A DNA stretch of 8,410 bases from Rhodobacterales bacterium (GTDB lineage: Bacteria > Pseudomonadota > Alphaproteobacteria > Rhodobacterales > Rhodobacteraceae): positions 1 through 8,410 of the forward strand of contig JAAFHS010000077.1 of NCBI GenBank assembly GCA_013298485.1, in the 5' to 3' direction. Made by a program: the position numbers and the translations under genes. Position 1 is the stretch's first letter. Each line of letters begins with the position of its first letter. The notes below the pieces were generated by a model. It worked only from the letters and a program-made list of their open reading frames with translations, was not told the DNA's origin and made no database searches. This document shows, piece by piece, positions 1 to 5,150 of this stretch.

Positions 1-2
1 GG

Positions 3-218
3 CGTATGGCTGGGATGCGGACCCAAGACGATATGGAACGGCTGGGGGACGCCATGCGTCGGCTGGGGTTCGACAGGAAGCAGCGGCGGTTCGGCGCAAA
101 CCCGGAATGGTGCTATGTGCGCGGCGACGGCGCGCTGCGGATCGTGCCCGAGTTTGGGCCGGATGGATCGCGCGCCGGCACCCACTTGGAGGGGGAGACG
201 GCCCGCGACCCGTTCTAG
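3..218 (+). CDS. C-terminal end or small ORF, unknown protein
   Basis: The frame is open from the left edge and stops at TAG 216-218. The first ATG is at position 6, giving 70 residues, but only five bases precede it, so no ribosome binding site can be judged and the frame may be the tail of a longer gene starting upstream. The product is rich in Arg and Gly and charged, with a central segment MRRLGFDRKQRR followed by an aromatic WCYVRGDG stretch. No catalytic motif, signal peptide or membrane segment is visible. Its place directly before an origin-like repeat array would suit the C-terminus of a phage or plasmid primase/helicase (VapE-like), but that is a guess from context and a loose sequence feel. 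I do not recognise the family. Confidence 0.45.
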   Translation, partial: RMAGMRTQDDMERLGDAMRRLGFDRKQRRFGANPEWCYVRGDGALRIVPEFGPDGSRAGTHLEGETARDPF

Positions 219-240
219 GCGGTTACGCGGTTACGGCGCG

Positions 241-308
241 GCGGTTTGGGGGTTACGACTAAGTGTTTGGTTGCATGGCGGAGATGCCTGCCGTAACCCC
301 CGAAACCC
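241..308. repeat. Imperfect inverted repeat within the GTTACG array
   Basis: The left arm (243-257) reads GGTTTGGGGGTTACG. The right arm (292-307) is its reverse complement with one extra base: GGTTTCGGGGGTTACG on the minus strand. A 34-bp stretch lies between the arms. The symmetry could place two protein-binding half-sites face to face, or form a hairpin if transcribed. Confidence 0.5.
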
Positions 309-407
309 CGCGTAACGCCTAGTTGCATAGACCCTCTGCGGCAGCGTGCCGGAAGCCCAAGGGAGCGCCGTCCCCGCCTCCTGCCTTCCTTGCCCTTAGT
401 CCTTACA

Positions 408-469
408 GGGGATTACGGGGGTTACGCTGGAATAAGGGCTTGCGGCGCTTGGGGATAGCCGTAATCCCC
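408..469. repeat. 11-bp perfect inverted repeat within the GTTACG array
   Basis: GGGGATTACGG at 408-418 is matched by CCGTAATCCCC at 459-469, with 40 bp between them. Both arms contain the GATTACG variant of the array core, and these are the only two copies of that variant in the array. The paired, oppositely oriented variants suggest the dyad is a unit and not a chance match. Confidence 0.55.
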
Positions 470-504
470 CGGGCGTTACGGTGGCGGTTACGAGGGGCGT
501 TACG

Positions 505-797
505 GCGGTCCCCTTGGGCATCGTTGTCTGGGCAGGAAAGCCATCATTTTCCATACTCTGCTGCGTCCTAAAAGGCGGGCCACCTGAAAGACGCCAATCG
601 GGGCCATCGGCACCATCGCCGGGGTCACTGTTTTTGCTGTGCAGGGCGCAATCCTGCCCGCCCGGAAAACGTCTCTGCCGCGCCAGCATATTTCCCCACG
701 TTTTCAGCACCCGTTTTCGCCCCGTCCAGTAGCCCCAAAACTGACCGTATTCGGGGCTAGCGCGGGGTACGAGTTCCAGTTATGTTACACCGTGAGC
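505..797. other. Non-coding stretch with no recognised gene
   Basis: Open frames here on both strands are short, lack good ribosome binding sites and run through the repeat array, so I treat them as noise. The only structure seen is a 7-bp inverted repeat, TAGCCCC at 730-736 and GGGGCTA at 753-759, with a 16-nt centre. It has no T-run after it, so it is more likely an operator-like dyad than a terminator. The promoter of the recombinase gene presumably lies near 740-800, but no good -35/-10 pair is evident. Confidence 0.5.
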
Positions 798-812
798 GCA
801 ACCTAAGGTTGC
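798..812. promoter_or_regulatory. 15-bp dyad upstream of the recombinase gene
   Basis: GCAACCT-A-AGGTTGC is a perfect 7+1+7 palindrome ending five bases before the AGAGGGAG ribosome binding site (817-824) of the recombinase gene. Its position suits an operator for autoregulation. The inner AACC...GGTT also recalls the cores of Din-family invertase crossover sites, but those have a 2-bp centre and this one has three bases (TAA), so it is not a canonical site. Confidence 0.45.
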
Positions 813-830
813 ATACAGAGGGAGCACAAC

Positions 831-1442
831 ATGACCACCACCCCAAACCGCGTGGCCCTGTATGCAAGGGTCAGCACCAACGCCCAGCACACCGAAAACC
901 AGTTGCGCCGTCTGCATGAAGTCGCGGCGCTGCGGGGCTGGACTGTCGTGGGCGAGTATGTCGAAACCGTCAGCGGCGCGGCCAAGGTCCGCCCCGTGTT
1001 CGACAAGCTGATGGCAGACGCCCGGCGCAGGCGGTTCGACACCATCGCCGCCGTTGATGTATCTCGCCTTGGGCGCAGCCTGAGTGGTCTGGCAGCCCTG
1101 TTCGAAGAGGTGCGCCAGATCGGAGTGGACCTTTACCTTGACCGCGAGGCGATGGACACCAGCACCCCGGCGGGCCGGGCCATGCTTGGTCTTGCCGGTG
1201 TGTTCGCCGCCTTCGAGCGCGACCTCATCATCGAGCGCACCATGGCGGGCCTCGCTACGGCCCGTGCGAAGGGGGTGCGCCTTGGGCGTCCACCTGTCGG
1301 TGACGGCATCGTTGAGGCGATCCGCAGCCTGCGCGAACAGAAGGTGGGCATCAACAGCATCGCCCGAGAACTCAGGGTGGGCAAATCCACGGTCCAGCGC
1401 GTGGCCGACCAGATGAAGGGGGAGGCCGCGCATGTCGGTTGA
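831..1442 (+). CDS. Serine recombinase (resolvase/invertase family)
   Basis: This 203-residue protein has the full plan of a small serine recombinase. The N-terminal catalytic domain opens with VALYARVST, where Arg13 and Ser15 are the expected catalytic arginine and nucleophile. SRLGR (78-82) supplies the further active-site arginines. The long E-helix region TPAGRAMLGLAGVFAAFERDL (about 112-132) is followed by ERT..GL..ARAKG..LGRP, the usual link to the DNA-binding part. A C-terminal helix-turn-helix spans about 171-193. The family cuts and rejoins DNA at short dyad sites through a covalent 5'-phosphoserine, for resolution or inversion. The length matches Tn3/Hin-type enzymes and is too short for a large serine integrase. 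The start is supported by AGAGGGAG six bases upstream. The end overlaps the next gene by 11 bases, so the two are probably co-transcribed. Whether it resolves multimers, inverts a segment or moves an element cannot be read from the sequence. Confidence 0.93.
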   Translation: MTTTPNRVALYARVSTNAQHTENQLRRLHEVAALRGWTVVGEYVETVSGAAKVRPVFDKLMADARRRRFDTIAAVDVSRLGRSLSGLAALFEEVRQIGVDLYLDREAMDTSTPAGRAMLGLAGVFAAFERDLIIERTMAGLATARAKGVRLGRPPVGDGIVEAIRSLREQKVGINSIARELRVGKSTVQRVADQMKGEAAHVG

Positions 1443-2049
1443 TGACCTGCCGTCCCGCAAGGTGAACCCTGGCCCCGGCGGGCAGGGCCGGTCGCACTAT
1501 GTCGTTGGCGCGCGGGGCATCAAGATCATTGAAGAACTGTCTGGCCGGGGCTGTCACCTGACCACCATCGCCCGCGCTTTGCGCATGTCGAAGGACGCCT
1601 TGCAAGCCTGCCGCGCGCGCCAGCCCGAGGTGGAAGAAGCCTACCAGCGCGGCCTTGCCATCGAACATGACGCGCTGACAGGCAATCTGCGCAAGCTGGC
1701 TGACGAGGGCAACGTTGTCGCCAACCTTTTCCTGCTCAAGACCCGGCATGGATACCGCGAAGGCGAACCCCTTGAGGTCAACGTCAGCGTCAACGCGGGA
1801 GGCGTGCTGGTCGTCCCCGCCGACATGACAGTGGAGGAATACATCGCCCGAAAGGCGGCGGAAGGGATGATTGACGTGACCCCGCCGCATCGCAACCAAG
1901 CGCCCGCGCCGCTGGGCCGTAACATCATGCCCGAACCCATCGAACACCTGCCAGAGGCACCCATCCCCGGTGCCCGCCCCGCGCCCTCGGGCACGGTCAT
2001 TGCACCGTTCCCGGCGTCGCGCGGAATGCGGGGCGAGCGAGGGGATTAG
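1432..2049 (+). CDS. HTH protein resembling phage terminase small subunit
   Basis: The gene encodes 205 residues. The ATG lies inside the end of the recombinase gene, with AAGGGGGAGG (1416-1425) six bases before it, which points to coupled translation. Residues about 32-62 form a helix-turn-helix of the kind IIEEL...TTIARALRMSKDALQACR, followed by PEVEEAYQRGLAIEHDAL and a helical segment ending NVVANLFLLKTRHGYREGEP (93-112). The order HTH, 'PEV..A...G...', then 'LK.RHGYREG' is typical of terminase small subunit-like proteins, which recognise phage DNA and help load the large subunit for packaging. The C-terminal third (from about 150) is proline-rich and probably disordered. No terminase large subunit or capsid gene is in view, so the protein may be a satellite's packaging specificity factor, a relic, or a plain DNA-binding regulator. 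The family resemblance is from memory of motifs, not from a search. Confidence 0.65.
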   Translation: MSVDDLPSRKVNPGPGGQGRSHYVVGARGIKIIEELSGRGCHLTTIARALRMSKDALQACRARQPEVEEAYQRGLAIEHDALTGNLRKLADEGNVVANLFLLKTRHGYREGEPLEVNVSVNAGGVLVVPADMTVEEYIARKAAEGMIDVTPPHRNQAPAPLGRNIMPEPIEHLPEAPIPGARPAPSGTVIAPFPASRGMRGERGD

Positions 2050-2061
2050 TTTCGACACCCC

Positions 2062-2094
2062 TTGATTGAATCCGCGCGCAAGCACACACTATCA
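2062..2094 (+). promoter_or_regulatory. Possible weak promoter for the nuclease gene
   Basis: The 87-bp gap before the nuclease gene holds TTGAAT at 2066-2071 and, 17 bases on, CTATCA at 2089-2094, a poor -10 match. TTGATT at 2062-2067 is an alternative -35. The gap is A+T-richer than the flanking genes, as expected for a promoter, but neither box pair is strong. Confidence 0.25.
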
Positions 2095-2136
2095 CTTGTA
2101 GGCCATTTTGAGGGTCGCACAAGATAGGGGTGTGTG

Positions 2137-3581
2137 ATGAAGTTCTCGCAGATTTTTGGTATCGGCCTTGAGCAGGCCCAGCTTGATTTTGTTGACATTA
2201 CCCCGAGCGAAGATACCCCTCTCTTTATCGACCCATTCGCCATTTCTCTCAAAGGCGACGAATGGTCGGAAACCTGCCATCAGCATATCACGCACTTCTT
2301 TCAAACCGCTCTGGATCACATACGGGCCGGACGGGCCGAACAAGCACGAGCGTTGTTGAACGGCTTGAGCGAACCAAACGAAACGTGTCTTGGCATGTCG
2401 AAGGGGCAGCCTGCTGGGCGCGGCGTAGCAGGAAAGCAGGCATTTGACTTATATGAGAGCCTTGCAGCAAGTCAGGCCGCGCAATCAGGGATTCTGGAAG
2501 AGTTGGCGGAATGTGACCTATTTATCCCCGGCATCGGCAGTGACAAGATTTCAGATATCACCACGAATATCATTCGGCGTCCATTGATAGAATATACCCA
2601 AGCTCAATGCGCGCTGCATAGCGTAGACCTGATCGGCGACTATCCCTCTGGGAGGTATTGGGATATGGCGGCGGCAGCTTGGCGGCAAGGTTATGTTCGC
2701 TGCCTGTTGTTGCGCAGAAGAGGCTTATTCTGGTGCCAAAGTTCACGGTCCGGCGAAAGATGTCCCTAGACTCGCAAGAATTCTATTCTCAACACATCCT
2801 CAACTTTATCCAAGAAGAGGAGATGCAGCGCGGGTCTCCCTTTGTCAGGTTGCTAAAAAGCGGAGAGCGTCGACCACCAACAAAGGAAAGTCTGAAAGAA
2901 CGCTTTCCATTTTCTAAGGATTTTCTGGCCCGTTTTTCCGAGGCAAACCAAGAAGTGCTTGAGCGATATAAGCATCTCTACGAGACCTTGGAAGGTGCGA
3001 AAGGGCCGCTTAGGCATGAAGACTTTGACGAGCATTTTGATGAAGCGATTTTTGCGAGAGCGCTTGCGGCAGTTCTGCCAACTATCCCGCCCGGTAATGC
3101 TGATGCAGACCGCTATCATACTTTCATCGTTGGTGCCTTGGAGTTTATCTTTTGGCCAAACCTGATATATCCGAAGAAAGAGACTCCCCTACATGATGGA
3201 AGGAAGCGAATTGACATAACCTACTCAAATGCTGCCCAAGGCGGTTTTTTCTGGCGGGCACACACTGCCCACAATATCGCATCCCGCCAGATAATGGTCG
3301 AATGTAAAAACTACTCAAAAGACCCCGCAAACCCGGAGATAGATCAGCTTTCCGGGCGCTTTGGCGCTAACAGGGGAAAGCTGGGGATGATGCTCTACCG
3401 CACAGTGGAAGACTATGAACGCTTGTGTGCCCGGTGCCGAGATACCGCGCAAGATGATCGTGGTTTCATAATCCCCTTGGGTGATGAGCAGGTTCTTGAG
3501 TATCTCAACCTAATTGCCGCAGATCGCCGCGCCGACATAGATGCGCGACTGCAAGCAATCCTAATTCGGCTGATCGACTAG
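2137..3581 (+). pseudogene. Frameshifted PD-(D/E)XK nuclease-like gene, probable defence cargo
   Basis: Two overlapping frames, 2137-2769 and 2658-3581, appear to be one gene. The first begins MKFSQIFGIG, with AGGGG (2126-2130) six bases before ATG 2137. It contains DTPLFIDPFAI (26-36), SEPNETCLG (78-86) and GIGSDKISDITTNIIRRPL (132-150). Sense ends after ...AWRQGYV (residue 187, base 2697). The other frame then continues LPVVAQKRLILVPKFTVRR... from 2700. One extra C near 2698 would give YVRLPVV and a protein of about 481 residues. The C-terminal part carries RKRIDI, then VECKNY and EIDQLSGRF. Asp360, Glu389 and Lys391 (repaired numbering) fit a PD-(D/E)XK catalytic core like that of Mrr-type restriction endonucleases. 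No slippery heptamer is seen at the junction, so programmed frameshifting is unlikely; mutation or a sequencing error is more likely. If translated from ATG 2760, the second half alone would keep the nuclease core. The gene is clearly lower in GC than its neighbours, a sign of separate transfer. The natural target is unknown. Confidence 0.75.
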
Positions 3582-3677
3582 AAAAACAACGGAAAACGCT
3601 CTGCCTCCGCATGCCGCCGGGGTATTCTTGTGCATCTGGGTGGGCATTGGTGCCAGCCCTCGGCACAGGAGCCCGAC

Positions 3678-4397
3678 ATGGCGGAACCCGCCCAAGACCT
3701 CACCCCACCCATTCCGTTCAGCAATATCCCGGCGCTTGCGACCGCCGATGTGATCTCGCTGGCCGAGGTTGCCGCCAAGCGCGCGGCAAAGTTCGCCTCC
3801 ATGATCGACTCGCTGGAGGCCGGACCCGCCGCCCGCGCAGCCGAGGTTGGCCGCAGCCTATCGGGTGTAGGGATGCCCCGGCGCGATGTAGAGGCCGCAG
3901 TCGCCAAAGCCGAGGTGGCCGCCCGCACAGAGGTGCAGAACAACAGCACCGATGCCCGCTGGCGGTCGATCAAGGAATTGGTCGCATCGGCAGAAAGTCT
4001 TGCCACCACCGCACAGCTTTGGGCTAGCCCTGTCGTCGTCCTTGCCCGGGCCGGGCTTGGGTCCGATGAGCGAACGAATTTCATGCGTCAGCTTGAAGGT
4101 GCCGGACCTGTCGAGTTGACGAATATGGCCGTGCATGCAGCCGCAACGGGCAACCGGGTCTTAGGCGCGGCGCTGGTCAGTCTGATTGACCGGATGCCCC
4201 GCAAGGATCGGCCTTTCAGCGCCGCCGACCTTGCCGAGAAACTGGTAGGGCCGGAGACAAAGGCGGTCCAGGACGCTATCGCCTCCATCCGCAATGCAGC
4301 ACAGCGCGCCATCATGCGCAACCGTGAATTTGAACAGCGGCGCGTCAACCCAATCGACCGGGTCAAGATGGCCCTGAACAACAAGAAGGAAGCCTGA
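3678..4397 (+). CDS. Unknown alanine-rich helical protein, first gene of a three-gene operon
   Basis: I do not recognise this 239-residue protein. ATG 3678 is chosen because AGGAG (3667-3671) lies six bases before it; an in-frame GTG at 3630 lacks such a site. The sequence is rich in Ala, Arg and Glu and should be largely helical. A Pro-containing start (LTPPIPFSNIP) leads to long amphipathic stretches, such as residues 25-90 and the Arg-rich C-terminus ending NPIDRVKMALNNKKEA. There are no cysteines, no signal peptide and no membrane span. It is followed after two bases by the next gene. High GC sets it apart from the A+T-richer nuclease gene before it. A structural or DNA-associated phage-like role is possible from context only. 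Confidence 0.7.
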   Translation: MAEPAQDLTPPIPFSNIPALATADVISLAEVAAKRAAKFASMIDSLEAGPAARAAEVGRSLSGVGMPRRDVEAAVAKAEVAARTEVQNNSTDARWRSIKELVASAESLATTAQLWASPVVVLARAGLGSDERTNFMRQLEGAGPVELTNMAVHAAATGNRVLGAALVSLIDRMPRKDRPFSAADLAEKLVGPETKAVQDAIASIRNAAQRAIMRNREFEQRRVNPIDRVKMALNNKKEA

Positions 4398-4399
4398 CC

Positions 4400-4672
4400 A
4401 TGCCCCTCTACCGCATTTCTCGCCCCGCCACCCCCACCGCCGAAACGCTCGGTTCATCGTCCGGCATCCGTGGCGCACTGGTGTCTGCCGCCAACCCTGC
4501 CGCCGCCGTGATCGTTGCCAACGCGCTGGCTTTGGCGCGCGGCTTCAACGACCTGTTCACGCCCACCGCATGGGTCATCACGGACGTGGCGACCACCCCC
4601 GGGGGGCTGCACACCGACACCCTCGTGGACGGCGATTTCAGCACCGTGCGCGGCATCTGGCCGGGGAAGTGA
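4400..4672 (+). CDS. Small unknown protein, second gene of the operon
   Basis: This is a 90-residue protein of unrecognised family. AAGGAAG (4386-4392) overlaps the end of the previous gene and lies a few bases before the ATG, and the gap between genes is two bases, so translation is probably coupled. A central Ala-rich, mildly hydrophobic stretch (about 25-48: residues such as ALVSAANPAAAVIVANALAL) could be a buried helix, though it contains Asn and Pro and is not a convincing membrane span. The C-terminal half contains Thr-rich VATTPGGLHTDTLVDGDF and ends in WPGK. A structural or accessory element protein is possible, but nothing in the sequence proves it. Confidence 0.65.
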   Translation: MPLYRISRPATPTAETLGSSSGIRGALVSAANPAAAVIVANALALARGFNDLFTPTAWVITDVATTPGGLHTDTLVDGDFSTVRGIWPGK

Positions 4673-4674
4673 AG

Positions 4675-5034
4675 ATGTTGTCAGGTCAGGAATTACTGGA
4701 CGGGTATGACATCCTATTCAGCCCGGAACTGCGGCTGGCGCACGAAGCCGTCTTGACGCTGGCCGCTGAAACGGAACCGGACGGCTGGCCGACCGTGCCC
4801 ATGCTGATCCGGTTCGCCAAGTGCTATGGGGTGCCGCTGGACGCTCTGGCGGGATTGTGCGGTGTGCTGGTGTCGAAGATCGGCAACCGGACGGTTTTCA
4901 GTGACGCGCGGCGCACGCCCGAACTGGTCAATCGCCTGAACGCGACCAAGTGGAGCCGCCGGGCGCTCGTTTCCTACGGGTTTTACAACACCGCCGCGCA
5001 GATGGCATCCCGCGAGGGCGCGCGAGTGCATTAA
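4675..5034 (+). CDS. Small unknown protein, third gene of the operon
   Basis: The product has 119 residues. ATG 4675 follows the previous stop by two bases and has GGGGAAG (4662-4668) six bases upstream. The frame extends further back, but only as an antisense-like shadow of the preceding gene. The protein begins MLSGQELLDGYDILF and looks helical and soluble, with two cysteines (CYGVPLDALAGLC). It ends in a basic, aromatic segment (KWSRRALVSYGFYNTAAQM). A small DNA-binding or adaptor role is conceivable, but no helix-turn-helix or catalytic motif is plain. The family is not recognised. Transcription probably stops at the hairpin just after it. Confidence 0.7.
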   Translation: MLSGQELLDGYDILFSPELRLAHEAVLTLAAETEPDGWPTVPMLIRFAKCYGVPLDALAGLCGVLVSKIGNRTVFSDARRTPELVNRLNATKWSRRALVSYGFYNTAAQMASREGARVH

Positions 5035-5038
5035 TGCC

Positions 5039-5067
5039 CGGCCCGGTTTCGCAGCCGGGCCGATCTT
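5039..5067 (+). terminator. GC-rich hairpin, likely terminator of the three-gene operon
   Basis: CGGCCCGG (5039-5046) pairs perfectly with CCGGGCCG (5055-5062) around an 8-nt loop, starting five bases after the stop codon of the third gene. The following ATCTTCGTT is only weakly T-rich, so termination may be partial. Confidence 0.65.
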
Positions 5068-5112
5068 CGTTCCGCCGGACTGAAAGGGATTCCCTGCGCG
5101 GCAACTGCCTGC

Positions 5113-5138
5113 TACTGCTTGGAAAACAACCAGCAGTA
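5113..5138 (+). promoter_or_regulatory. Inverted repeat just before the R-M gene
   Basis: TACTGCT (5113-5119) and AGCAGTA (5132-5138) form a perfect 7-bp inverted repeat; with one bulged T, two more G-C pairs extend the stem. It ends two bases before the GGGGCAGGG ribosome binding region. It could be an operator or an RNA hairpin in the leader. No clear promoter boxes were found in the 116-bp gap. Confidence 0.4.
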
Positions 5139-5150
5139 TTGGGGCAGGGC

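Larger units (their letters stand above)
221..504. repeat. Array of eleven GTTACG/GATTACG-core repeats (iteron-like)
   Basis: Cores on the + strand lie at 221, 229, 251, 411 (GATTACG), 420, 474, 486 and 498. Complementary cores (CGTAAC or CGTAAT) lie at 292, 311 and 460. Several share a longer form, GGGG(A/G)TTACG: 248-257, 292-301 (reverse), 408-417, 417-426 and 460-469 (reverse). The last three copies are exactly 12 bp apart. The region holds no convincing gene. Such density of a 6-7 bp word in 284 bp is far above chance and resembles iterons at a replication origin or a cooperative operator. The binding protein is unknown. The elevated G content on one strand should be remembered when judging significance. 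Confidence 0.7.

Noticed and set aside
221..504. CRISPR array
   Set aside because: The repeated word is only 6-10 bp, occurs in both orientations and has irregular short spacing, unlike CRISPR repeats and spacers.
396..732. Frames on both strands (323-571 +, 481-732 +, 396-710 -) in the repeat region
   Set aside because: They run through the GTTACG array, lack good ribosome binding sites and read as low-complexity sequence. I could not support any as a gene.
1062..1076. Ser78 in place of the aspartate found in gamma-delta resolvase (SRLGR instead of DRLGR)
   Set aside because: This change is familiar in many resolvase-family members and the key Ser and Arg residues are present, so inactivity cannot be inferred.
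780..2085. Long minus-strand frames (780-1460 and 1372-2085)
   Set aside because: They lie opposite the recombinase and terminase-like genes, whose motifs and ribosome binding sites are clear. Long antisense frames are common in GC-rich DNA.
2690..2705. Programmed ribosomal frameshift in the nuclease gene
   Set aside because: No slippery heptamer of the X-XXY-YYZ kind, and no clear stimulatory structure, is seen at the junction. A lost base is simpler.
3582..3677. Terminator or promoter in the 96-bp gap after the nuclease gene
   Set aside because: Only a 5-bp stem (GTGCC/GGCAC) and a lone TATTCT are visible, with no T-run and no matching -35 box.
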